Below are positions 24,778-32,238 of a stretch of 64,000 bases of DNA, piece by piece. The DNA comes from Sulfuritalea sp. (GTDB lineage Bacteria > Pseudomonadota > Gammaproteobacteria > Burkholderiales > Rhodocyclaceae): assembly GCA_023229545.1 (NCBI GenBank), contig JALNZB010000009.1, forward strand, positions 1 to 64,000, given 5' to 3'. The notes beneath the pieces were generated by a model, which saw nothing but the letters and a program-made list of their open reading frames with translations, was not told where the DNA came from and ran no database searches. Position 1 is the stretch's first letter; the number at the start of each line of letters is the position of its first letter. Both the position numbers and the translations under genes were made by a program.

Positions 24778-25122
24778 TCAGCGCGACAGAATCCAGCCAG
24801 CCAGGTTCTTCTGCTCAGCCGCATCCTTGGTTTCGATGATCTTGTGATCTTCCTCGCTACCGTCCTCGAGCTTGACTTTCTTGCCCTTGGTCATCATTTC
24901 AATGATCTTCGCCTCGCCATCGGCCTTGCCCTTGTACTTGGCGGCAACCTTCTTGTAGGACGGGCCCTTCTTGGTCTTGTCCACGGCGTGGCACTTGGTG
25001 CAGTCGTTCTTCTTGGCTAGAGCCATGGCGGCGGCTTCATCGACCGCTGCCTGCGCCGGGGTCAGGCCAGCCAGCGCAACGAACAGGGAACCGGTCAACA
25101 AAAGAGTGGTGGTGGTTTTCAT
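24778..25122 (-). CDS. Monoheme class I-like cytochrome c, paralog of 14908-15243
   Basis: 114 residues: signal peptide ending PAQAAV (about residue 25), heme site NDCTKCHAVDK near residue 40, Lys-rich surface, and the C-terminal helix KNLAGWILSR. It aligns along its whole length with the cytochrome at 14908. The region where class I proteins have their Met ligand reads KVKLEDGSEEDHKIIE, and its His is the only ligand candidate shared by both paralogs. It is a single-gene unit with promoter and terminator. Probably a periplasmic carrier between the CbcL-like protein and a terminal reductase. Confidence 0.9.
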   Translation of the reverse strand: MKTTTTLLLTGSLFVALAGLTPAQAAVDEAAAMALAKKNDCTKCHAVDKTKKGPSYKKVAAKYKGKADGEAKIIEMMTKGKKVKLEDGSEEDHKIIETKDAAEQKNLAGWILSR

Positions 25123-25211
25123 GATATGACTCCGAAATAAGTGTTAATGAATTGAAAGTAAAGCGTGCTAATAAGTGATTTTCTTTATTGATTCAGTCCA
25201 TAAGCGCGGGG

Positions 25212-25240
25212 ATTCTAACCCATTCAACAGGTCAGCTCAA
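25212..25240 (-). promoter_or_regulatory. Candidate sigma-70 promoter for the monoheme cytochrome
   Basis: On the minus strand TTGAGC, a 17-bp spacer and TAGAAT, 90 bp upstream of the ATG at 25122. The leader is AT-rich. Confidence 0.4.
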
Positions 25241-25893
25241 TGCAACCGCGCCAGGTCCGCCTCCATGTGCAGGAATAGCGCAGTGAAGTCGACCAGTTCC
25301 CGGTAGAACGCCAGTTCGGCGCCCGCCTTGACGGCAGTGGCGAACTTGCCGAACCAGACATTCAGATGCTCGACCACGAAGCGGCGGTGCAGCACGTTGG
25401 CGGCCACCAGATCGTCCGCGTTGCCGCTGATTTTCGCCTGGTTCCGGGCGAAGTTCTGGGCAAAAATCAGAAGGTAGAGAAATTCCAGTTCGATCGCGAC
25501 ATGGTCCGGCAATTCGTGAAGGTCTTCGCTGACCTCGAAGCCGCCTTGCTCGTAAAAATCCAGCACCGCGGTCGTCGCCGCGTCCCTTTGCGACTGGTCG
25601 TCGGTCAGCCAGAACGTGGCGTAGGGCAAGGCCAGAACCTGACCCGGCGCGATGATGAAAAGCCGGCTGTAATCGAGCAGCAAGGTCTCGATGTCCTGCG
25701 CGACGAACGCCTCCCCCAGCCTGCGGGCGCACGCGGCGAGTTCCGGATCAATGGCGGTAGCGGCGGCCAGCATCGAGTCGAACAGGTGTTCCTCGCTGAA
25801 TTCCGTGGCGGGCTGGTAATAGCAGGCGGAAAGGAAGCGGCACAAATCCTCGCGCGCACCCGCCTTGCCGTTGACGTAGTCGGTCAATTGCAT
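25237..25893 (-). CDS. TorD-family molybdoenzyme chaperone
   Basis: About 218 residues, all helical, of the TorD/DmsD/NarJ family, with AREDLCRFLSACYYQP near the start, LLLDYSRLFI, LPDHVAIELEFLYLL and the conserved VEHLNVWFGKF. Such proteins hold the molybdoenzyme until cofactor insertion and guard its Tat signal, which fits the Tat-type catalytic subunit two genes upstream. Start choice is difficult: a GTG at 25971 lies inside the terminator stem of the previous gene and is rejected. AGGAG touches the ATG at 25893 but sits 6 bp before an in-frame TTG at 25887, so the TTG may be the true start. Confidence 0.85.
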   Translation of the reverse strand: MQLTDYVNGKAGAREDLCRFLSACYYQPATEFSEEHLFDSMLAAATAIDPELAACARRLGEAFVAQDIETLLLDYSRLFIIAPGQVLALPYATFWLTDDQSQRDAATTAVLDFYEQGGFEVSEDLHELPDHVAIELEFLYLLIFAQNFARNQAKISGNADDLVAANVLHRRFVVEHLNVWFGKFATAVKAGAELAFYRELVDFTALFLHMEADLARLH

Positions 25894-25950
25894 CTCCTGA
25901 AACTGAAACAAATCGTCCGGCGCGACCGGAATGGCCGCGCCCGACGATGA

Positions 25951-25979
25951 AAAAAAGGGCCGGCTAACCACCGGCCCTC
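25951..25979 (-). terminator. Rho-independent terminator after the Fe-S subunit gene
   Basis: On the minus strand GGGCCGG, a 7-base loop, CCGGCCC and then seven T, starting 19 bp beyond the stop at 25998. It separates the catalytic/Fe-S operon from the chaperone gene, unless it is leaky. Confidence 0.85.
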
Positions 25980-25997
25980 AATGCTTACATCAGTGAA

Positions 25998-26801
25998 TCA
26001 AGCGCGCGAACTGTACTTGCCCACATAATACACATTGGGCTTGGTACCCGCCTCTTCCTTCAGGCGGAAGGTCTTGTCCTTCTTCAGGATCTGCGCGATC
26101 TTGCTGTTCGGATCCTGTTGATCGCCAAAGATGCGCGCCTGGGCCGGGCAAACCTCGACGCAGGCCGGTTGCAGGCCATTGAGCGTGCGGTGATAACAGA
26201 ACGTGCACTTCTCGATTACGTCGTCCTTGCGAATCGGCTGCAAGTCGCTGCCCTTCCACTCCATCATGGCAGGAACCCTGGCGCCGGCCTTGGCCGCCAC
26301 TTCCGCACCGGAAGACGTACCGCCAGCAATGGCGGCCTTCTTGTCGGCCCAGAACGGCTGCGCTTCTTCTTCTGCGCCATTGAGACTGATGACGCTGTAG
26401 GTCTCGCCGTTGAGGCTCTTGGCGTCGAGCTTCGGATGACTGTAAGGGCACTTCTTCTGGCACTCGCCGCAGCCGATGCACAGCTCCGGATTGTGCAGGG
26501 TAATGCCTTCCGGCGTCTTGAACAGCGCCTTGTACGGATTGCCCTTGCCGGCCTTTTCCTTGTTGCCCGGACACACCTTGATGCAGGGCGCGTCGTCGCA
26601 GTGATTGCACAGCACCGGCATTACAACGTGCTTGGTGTTGGGAAACGTGCCCTCGCTGTGCATCAGGAAGTCGGCCCAGTTGTGGCTTTGGCCGGATTCC
26701 TTGTTGCGGTTGCGCGTGTTGTTTTCAGCCTTGCAGGCAAAGGCACAGGCGCCGCAGCCAACGCACCGTCCCAGATCGATAACCATTCCAAATTTCATCA
26801 T
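25998..26801 (-). CDS. Molybdoenzyme Fe-S subunit with four [4Fe-4S] clusters (ArrB/PhsB/DmsB type)
   Basis: 267 residues. Four cysteine groups are visible: CVGCGACAFACKAEN near residue 12, CNHCDDAPCIKVCPGNK near 63, CIGCGECQKKCPYSHPK near 95, and CTFCYHRTLNGLQPAC-VEVCPAQA after 195. This is the electron-transfer subunit between the molybdopterin subunit and the membrane. There is no signal peptide, consistent with Tat co-export as a complex with the catalytic subunit. It follows that gene by 20 bp. No NrfD-type membrane anchor gene follows, which is unusual; the CbcL-like protein or a soluble cytochrome may take that role. Confidence 0.92.
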   Translation of the reverse strand: MMKFGMVIDLGRCVGCGACAFACKAENNTRNRNKESGQSHNWADFLMHSEGTFPNTKHVVMPVLCNHCDDAPCIKVCPGNKEKAGKGNPYKALFKTPEGITLHNPELCIGCGECQKKCPYSHPKLDAKSLNGETYSVISLNGAEEEAQPFWADKKAAIAGGTSSGAEVAAKAGARVPAMMEWKGSDLQPIRKDDVIEKCTFCYHRTLNGLQPACVEVCPAQARIFGDQQDPNSKIAQILKKDKTFRLKEEAGTKPNVYYVGKYSSRA

Positions 26802-26821
26802 TTTCTCCTTATGGACGGCGC

Positions 26822-29380
26822 TTAGGCCTTGGTGATCCGCACACCGGTGAAGCCACCGTTGCGCGCCGTGGCGCCACTCATCCGGTCATAGTCATCGACC
26901 AGGATCTCGTTGTTGTTGCCACCTAGCGGGACTGCCTTGGCGTAGTCCTTGGAAGCCACTCGGCCATAGGCCCAGTGCCCCTGGCCGTAGCACTTGGCCA
27001 CGGTGCCGGCACGCACGCCTTCCCACAACTTGAGCGTGGTGGTGACACTGCCCGCCGGCGAGGTGATCTTCACCGTGTCGCCAGTCTTCAGGCCCAGCTT
27101 GGCGCCATCGACCGGGTTCATCTTGACCACGTCGCCCCAGGACACATCGCCCGGATCGACCTTCTTGAACTCCTGATACCAGGGCAGGTTCTGCGAACGG
27201 CCTTCGCGATTCAGGCGCGACTTGTAGTCGATGAAGGTGAAAGGATATTCCTCCATGCTACCGTGGCGCTTGGGCACTTCGTAGTGCGGCACGAAGACCA
27301 GCTCGCCTTGAGCCGTGTAGCCGCTGGCGGCGACGGCTTCGTCGATGCTGCACTTGTTCTTTTCGGCGTGGCCCGCGAGCGCTTTCTTCAGCGTTGCGCT
27401 GTAGAACTCGAACTTCTTGGTCTCGCTCTTGAACTTGCCGCCCCAGCCCTTCTTGACCGTGTAGCGCGGGCCGGAGAACATGCCCTTGGCCTTGAACTCG
27501 GCCCAGCCCTTGATCTGGGCGTCGCCCTTCAGCACTTCCTTGCCATCCCAGATCGGCGCGCTGAGGAACTTGGCGACAGTCTCGGCGAATTCCAGCGAGT
27601 TGGTCGCCGACTTGCCGGTCTCGGGGTCCTTGATGGTGTCGTAGTAATCGGCCATCTTGGCCCAGCCCTTGGCCTTCAGCTTCTGCGCCAGCAGCCACAT
27701 CACTTCGGTCTCTTCCTGCTTGCCCTCGGTGACGCGCTTGATCGGGTTCTGCTGGATCGAGGCGTAGGCATAACCGTTGGACATGTTGGTGACGATATTC
27801 CAGCCCTCGGAACTGTTGTGGGTGGAAGGCAGCACGATGTCGGCAAACTGCGTCGTCTCCGACGGGTTGGTGACCAGGTGGCAGAAGAACGGCACTTTCG
27901 ACAGCGCTTCGATCCAGCGGTTGGCACCGGTGCCCGAGTGGGCAAAGTTGCTGAACGTGGAGATCGCGACCTTGACGAAGCCGGGGTTCTTCAGAATCTC
28001 GTTCGGCACGTTGTTGACGTTCGAGGTCTGGAAGCCGGGGAAGTCCTTCTTGCCACGGTTGCTCATCAGGTGGTTGTGGGAACCATGCGCGGCGATTTCG
28101 TCGATGAAGGGCTTCTTGTCGGCGAATTTGTTCAGCTTGGGACCGCTGGCGCCTTCCCAGACCACGACATCGATCGAACCGAACAAGCCGTTCAGGGCAT
28201 ACACCGCCATCGCGGCATAGGTGCCGCGCGGCCACATCGCCGCGCCGGGGCCCATCCAGACTGCGGTGTTGGGTGCGTGCTTGGCCATGGTGCGGGCCAC
28301 ACGCACGATCTGGTCGGCGGGAATGCCGCATTCCTTTTCGGCGAAGGCCGGGGTGCGGTCCTTGAGTTCGAGGTTCCACCACTTGACCAGGCCCGAGGTC
28401 TCCTTCTCGGCGAAGGATTCTTCATCGACGGTTTGGCCGGCGACAAAGAGGTTCTTGCCTTCATTGAAGTTGCCGACGAATTCCTTGTTCCACGTGCCTT
28501 CGGTGAGGACCACGTGGGCGATGGCGCCGGCCAGCGCGCCGTCGGTGCCGGGCTTGACCGGCAGCCACTCCTGGCCCTTGGCGGCGGTATTGGACAGGCG
28601 CGGATCGACCGTGATGACGGCGCCGCGAGCGACGATTTCATGGAAGCGGTGGATGGCGTTCGGCACCTGGCGATTGGAGGCCAGCGGGTCGGTGCCCCAG
28701 ATCACCAGGCAGTTGGTCTTTTCCAGGTCATAGTCGCGGTAGCCAGCGTAACCTTGCGTCATGCGCGGGCCCATTTTCTCGGCCTCGGCGCAGATGGCGC
28801 TGTGGGAGAAGTAGTTGCCGGTGCCCCAGACCTTGGACAGCACGCCGTAACACAGATCCTGCGTGAGCGGGCCGTAACGACCGCGCATGTAGAGCAGCTT
28901 TTCGGGCTCGTGGGCCTTGCGCAGTTCCATCATCTTGTCGGCGACGATATTGAGCGCCTCGTCCCAAGAGATCGGCACGAACTTCGGATCGACGCCACGG
29001 CCCTTCATCGGATTGGTCCGCTTCAACGGCACCCTGACGCGGTCCGGATCGTAGGTCATCTGCGGAATCAGGTGGCCGCGCGGACAGCAATAACCGTGAT
29101 TGCTCTTGGAAATCTCGTTGCCGCGCACGCGGGTCATGCGCCCGTTCTGCACGTAGATCTGGAGCGCGCACCATTGCGTGCAGCCCTGGCAGGTGGTAGC
29201 CACCCACTCGCCCTTGGGCGGAGTGGTGGGCCCGGCCTTGCGCGGAGCAAAAGCATTTATCACCGGGGCCGGCGCGGCTTTCGCCTTCGCCTTGGCGGGC
29301 GCAGCCATCGCGCTGCCTGCGGCCGTCAAGGCGGCGGACGCTGCCGACGCCTTGATAAAATCACGTCTTGTCAACTTCAT
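26822..29380 (-). CDS. Molybdopterin oxidoreductase catalytic subunit, ArrA-like (candidate respiratory arsenate reductase)
   Basis: 852 residues, DMSO-reductase superfamily. Tat signal (LTRRDFIKASAAS), N-terminal cluster site C64-x2-C67-x3-C71 and C98/C99 before PRG, and C-terminal molybdopterin-binding domain. The presumed Mo ligand is Cys197 in SHSAICAEAEKMG. Around it stand R168-Y169 (RGRYG), H193, K202 and Y214, which line up with the arsenate-contacting residues I recall for Shewanella ANA-3 ArrA (R165, Y166, H189, C193, K198, Y210). The GRY motif also points to ArrA rather than ArxA. AGGAGG sits 5 bp before the ATG. Polysulfide, thiosulfate, tetrathionate or selenium oxyanions remain alternative substrates. 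Confidence 0.85.
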   Translation of the reverse strand: MKLTRRDFIKASAASAALTAAGSAMAAPAKAKAKAAPAPVINAFAPRKAGPTTPPKGEWVATTCQGCTQWCALQIYVQNGRMTRVRGNEISKSNHGYCCPRGHLIPQMTYDPDRVRVPLKRTNPMKGRGVDPKFVPISWDEALNIVADKMMELRKAHEPEKLLYMRGRYGPLTQDLCYGVLSKVWGTGNYFSHSAICAEAEKMGPRMTQGYAGYRDYDLEKTNCLVIWGTDPLASNRQVPNAIHRFHEIVARGAVITVDPRLSNTAAKGQEWLPVKPGTDGALAGAIAHVVLTEGTWNKEFVGNFNEGKNLFVAGQTVDEESFAEKETSGLVKWWNLELKDRTPAFAEKECGIPADQIVRVARTMAKHAPNTAVWMGPGAAMWPRGTYAAMAVYALNGLFGSIDVVVWEGASGPKLNKFADKKPFIDEIAAHGSHNHLMSNRGKKDFPGFQTSNVNNVPNEILKNPGFVKVAISTFSNFAHSGTGANRWIEALSKVPFFCHLVTNPSETTQFADIVLPSTHNSSEGWNIVTNMSNGYAYASIQQNPIKRVTEGKQEETEVMWLLAQKLKAKGWAKMADYYDTIKDPETGKSATNSLEFAETVAKFLSAPIWDGKEVLKGDAQIKGWAEFKAKGMFSGPRYTVKKGWGGKFKSETKKFEFYSATLKKALAGHAEKNKCSIDEAVAASGYTAQGELVFVPHYEVPKRHGSMEEYPFTFIDYKSRLNREGRSQNLPWYQEFKKVDPGDVSWGDVVKMNPVDGAKLGLKTGDTVKITSPAGSVTTTLKLWEGVRAGTVAKCYGQGHWAYGRVASKDYAKAVPLGGNNNEILVDDYDRMSGATARNGGFTGVRITKA

Positions 29381-29521
29381 GACTACCTCCTGTTGTATCA
29401 AAAATCATCAATTTGAAAACCTGGAAGCCTGCTCGACTACTTCAGCATGGTCCCAGACCAGCCTGTTACCCGTGCGCCGTGCTATTGTGGCCTGATATCC
29501 CCTGTTTGCTGGCGAAGCCAC

Positions 29522-29537
29522 GTTACCTCGCGGTAAC
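29522..29537. promoter_or_regulatory. Dyad 1, GTTAC-N6-GTAAC
   Basis: GTTACCTCGCGGTAAC, 142 bp upstream of the molybdoenzyme start. The arms extend to GTTACC/GGTAAC. The position is typical for an enhancer-type activator site. Confidence 0.6.
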
Positions 29538-29600
29538 CTGAAATCGATGCCGGCGAGCCTTGCCATTCACTACCCCCCCCCGCAAGCACGCGCCGGCAAA

Positions 29601-29622
29601 AGTCGGCGCTGATGATACGGCG
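29601..29622 (+). repeat. Dispersed 22-bp repeat, intergenic copy
   Basis: AGTCGGCGCTGATGATACGGCG in the divergent regulatory region. Confidence 0.65.
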
Positions 29623-29831
29623 CTGCATGCACCTGTTTCGACAGCGCATTCGGAGCACAACTGGCGATAAACGCATGAAGGGATCGGAGATTCACACTGA
29701 GTGCCTGAACAACATGTTGATTAGTTCACTGCGATAACCATGCCACGTCAAGAAATCCACGGGGTTTCAGGGTATTGGGCTTTTCTGCTACCCCTGCCTG
29801 GCGGTCGAAAAGGGCAAAGCAGGTTAAGATA

Positions 29832-29847
29832 GTTACCACACCGTAAC
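29832..29847. promoter_or_regulatory. Dyad 2, GTTAC-N6-GTAAC
   Basis: GTTACCACACCGTAAC ends 13 bp before the start codon of the PhnD-like gene, so it overlaps the leader or promoter of the regulatory operon and may serve autoregulation. Confidence 0.6.
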
Positions 29848-29860
29848 GAAAGATATATCC

Positions 29861-30754
29861 ATGACCCAGAACACCACGGATGCGTTACCAAGCAGTAACC
29901 GACGCCGCTGGCTGATGGCCGGCGGATGTCTCGCCGCCGCCGGACTGATCGGCCTGTCGCGCAAGGCACACGCCGCGAACAGCAAACTGCGCGTTGGCAT
30001 GACCCCGGCGTTCCTGCATGATCAGCACAGCCTGCTCGACGAATGGCGCGATTTCATGGCGGCGTCCCTGAAGCGCCCGGTGGAGTTCGTCCAGCGCGAC
30101 AGCTACCGCGAAACCATGGATCTGCTGCAACTGGAAAAACTGGACTTCGCCTGGATCTGTGACTACCCGTATCTGCATCTCAAGGAGGTGGTGCGCCTGC
30201 TGGCGGTGCCGCTTTATCAGGGGCGGCCGTATTACCAATGTCATGTGATCGTGCGCAAGGACAATACCGTAGCGCGTTCAATCGCCGATCTCGGGGGCAG
30301 CGTGTTTGCCTATGCCGATCCGTACTCGAACACCGGCTATCTGTCGCCGCGTTACGAAATCCGCCAGTTGGGACGCGATCCCGCCGTTTTCTTTCGCAAG
30401 ACCTTTTTCACCTGGTCGCATCGCAAGGTGGTCGAGGCGGTTGCCAGCGGACTGGCGCAGGGCGGCGCGGTGGACAGCTATATCCGGGACACCCTGGTCC
30501 ACGTCGAGCCGGCGCTGGCCTTGCGCACCCGCGTCATCTGGCGCTCGCCGGAGTATGGTTTCCCGCCCTTTGTCGCCCATCGCTCGGTCTCCGCCGAGGA
30601 TTTTCAGCTCATGCAGCGCCACCTGCTCGACACGACAAAAACCGAGGCGGGACGCCGTCTGCTCGCCCGCCTGCACCTAGATGGGTTCACTGTCGGCAGT
30701 CCGGCCCTGTATGAAGGTGTGGCGCGGATGATGCGCGCCTTCGGCGAAGCCTGA
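29861..30754 (+). CDS. PhnD-like periplasmic oxyanion-binding protein (AioX/ArxX-like)
   Basis: 297 residues. Tat-like signal (NRRRWLMAGGCLAAAG), then a periplasmic binding protein fold of the PhnD family starting KLRVGMTPAFL, with YADPYSNTGYLSPRYE typical of the ligand hinge. Two cysteines, C100 (WICDYPYLH) and C127 (YYQCHVIV), remain in the mature protein; in AioX a cysteine takes part in arsenite binding. Followed after 8 bp by a kinase and then a sigma-54 activator, the order of the arsenic-sensing AioXSR/ArxXSR systems. It is not an ABC transporter component, as no permease or ATPase gene is near. Ligand inferred, not shown. The third GTTAC dyad lies within its first codons. Confidence 0.85.
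   Translation: MTQNTTDALPSSNRRRWLMAGGCLAAAGLIGLSRKAHAANSKLRVGMTPAFLHDQHSLLDEWRDFMAASLKRPVEFVQRDSYRETMDLLQLEKLDFAWICDYPYLHLKEVVRLLAVPLYQGRPYYQCHVIVRKDNTVARSIADLGGSVFAYADPYSNTGYLSPRYEIRQLGRDPAVFFRKTFFTWSHRKVVEAVASGLAQGGAVDSYIRDTLVHVEPALALRTRVIWRSPEYGFPPFVAHRSVSAEDFQLMQRHLLDTTKTEAGRRLLARLHLDGFTVGSPALYEGVARMMRAFGEA
29884..29899. promoter_or_regulatory. Dyad 3, GTTAC-N6-GTAAC, inside the PhnD-like coding region
   Basis: GTTACCAAGCAGTAAC covers codons 8-13, 36 bp after dyad 2 (start to start 52 bp, close to five helical turns). Its place inside the gene argues for a regulatory constraint on the DNA sequence. Confidence 0.55.
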
Positions 30755-30762
30755 ACACCCCG

Positions 30763-32238
30763 ATGCGCTGGCTGTTCAATCTCTCCTTCCGCCACAAGAT
30801 TCCGCTGTGGTCCTCGTTCCTGATCGGCTTTTCGATTTTCGTCGTCGGCGCGGCGCTGATGGCGCGCGCCTATGAGGACATGAAGAGCGCGGTGGTCATC
30901 AGCGCCGAAAATCTTGGTCATACGCTCGCGAATACCGTGGCGCCGACATTGTTGCACGACGATACATGGCGCGCCTTCGAGATCGTGCGTTCGCCGATCC
31001 GCGGCGAATCGACGCATACGCCGGTTGAAGTCGACGCCGTGGTGGTTCTGGGACGGGATCGCCGGGTCTTTGTCTCCAGCGATCCCGAAACGCTGCCAAT
31101 GCTGACCGAAGCCGCGAATCTCGGCCCCGACTGGCAACGGTTAAGCGATTGGCTTGTCCCGGAGACGAACTGGCCGCTGGTGCTGGAGCCGGATAACTCA
31201 AACTATCTCTACCTGGTCCTGCCGATTACCGACAACGACGCGCAACTGGGGCACTTGGTGCTGCGTTACGCCAAGTCGGTGTTTCATCCCTGGTTCATCG
31301 CCGCCAGTTGGCAGGCGGCAGGCATTGGCCTGCTGGTGCTGGCGATCCTGATCCCCATCAACTGGTACTGGGCCAGCCGCATGGCGACGCCGCTGGTCGA
31401 TCTGGCGCGGCGCATGGGCACCATGCCGGAAACCGTACCGCAACCGCTGCCGCCCGACATGTACCCATATCATGACGAGCTCGGCCAGTTGTTCCACGCC
31501 TACGACCGCATGGTGCTGGCGCTGCGCGACAAGGCCGCACTTGAAAACGAAATGGTCAAGTCGGAACGGCTGGCCGCGATCGGCCAGCTCACCGCCGGCA
31601 TCGCCCACGAAATCAACAACCCGCTGGCCGGGCTGATCACAGCCATCGACACGCTCAAGCTGCGGCGCGATCTCGATCCGCGCGCGATGCGCCACCTCGA
31701 TCTGATCGATCGCGGTCTGATGCAGATTCGCGATACCGTCGCCGCGCTGCTGGTGCAGACCAAGGTGCAGGCTCGACCGCTGAACCAGCACGACCTGGAG
31801 GATATTCGCACCCTGATCCAGCCGCAGATCAGCAAGCGCCACATCCGGCTCGACTGGTCGGCCAAGATGCCAGATGAGTTACCGGCGCCGGCCAGTCTGG
31901 TGCGCCAGATTCTCATCAACCTGTTGCTCAACGCCGTGCAGGCGGCGACCGACGGCGGCCACGTGAGTCTATGGCTGGGCCGCAAGGACGACTCGGAATC
32001 CTGCCTGTCGATTGTGGTCTGCAACGACGGGGCTCTCCTCGACGAAGAACGGCTTGCCCATTTGTTCGAGCCGTTCTCGACCACTCGCGCCGGCGGGCAC
32101 GGCCTCGGGCTGTGGATGACCTACCAGATCGTGACTCAGCTTGAAGGCCGCATTTCCGCGCGGAATATCGACGACCGGGTCGAGTTCGTGGTCAACCTGC
32201 CTCTTGGAGAAAATTCATGCAGCACCGCATCGGCCTGA
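30763..32238 (+). CDS. Sensor histidine kinase (AioS-like)
   Basis: 491 residues. Membrane helix about 15-36, periplasmic domain about 37-176, second helix about 177-203, HAMP-like linker, HisKA with H282 (TAGIAHEINNPLAG) and HATPase ending HGLGLWMTYQIV. The periplasmic domain has no cysteines or heme motifs, unlike the kinase at 20846, so it probably reads the state of the PhnD-like protein encoded 8 bp upstream. Overlaps the activator gene by 22 bp. Confidence 0.92.
   Translation: MRWLFNLSFRHKIPLWSSFLIGFSIFVVGAALMARAYEDMKSAVVISAENLGHTLANTVAPTLLHDDTWRAFEIVRSPIRGESTHTPVEVDAVVVLGRDRRVFVSSDPETLPMLTEAANLGPDWQRLSDWLVPETNWPLVLEPDNSNYLYLVLPITDNDAQLGHLVLRYAKSVFHPWFIAASWQAAGIGLLVLAILIPINWYWASRMATPLVDLARRMGTMPETVPQPLPPDMYPYHDELGQLFHAYDRMVLALRDKAALENEMVKSERLAAIGQLTAGIAHEINNPLAGLITAIDTLKLRRDLDPRAMRHLDLIDRGLMQIRDTVAALLVQTKVQARPLNQHDLEDIRTLIQPQISKRHIRLDWSAKMPDELPAPASLVRQILINLLLNAVQAATDGGHVSLWLGRKDDSESCLSIVVCNDGALLDEERLAHLFEPFSTTRAGGHGLGLWMTYQIVTQLEGRISARNIDDRVEFVVNLPLGENSCSTASA

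Larger units (their letters stand above)
29381..29860. other. Divergent 480-bp regulatory region
   Basis: Lies between the molybdoenzyme operon (minus) and the binding protein-kinase-activator operon (plus). It contains two of three GTTAC-N6-GTAAC dyads, a copy of the dispersed 22-bp repeat and a run of nine C (29573-29581). No gene was recognised and no exact -24/-12 element was found. Confidence 0.7.

Noticed and set aside
25237..25971. GTG at 25971 as start of the TorD gene
   Set aside because: It lies within the stem of a strong terminator and the added residues do not resemble TorD.
26975..29416. Plus-strand open frame of 813 codons opposite the molybdoenzyme gene
   Set aside because: Antisense shadow with His/Gly/Val-biased composition and no family motifs.
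29440..29460. Possible -24/-12 promoter on the minus strand before the molybdoenzyme gene (TGG-x-CTGGGACCA-TGC)
   Set aside because: The GG and GC are 11 bp apart instead of 10, which usually abolishes sigma-54 recognition.
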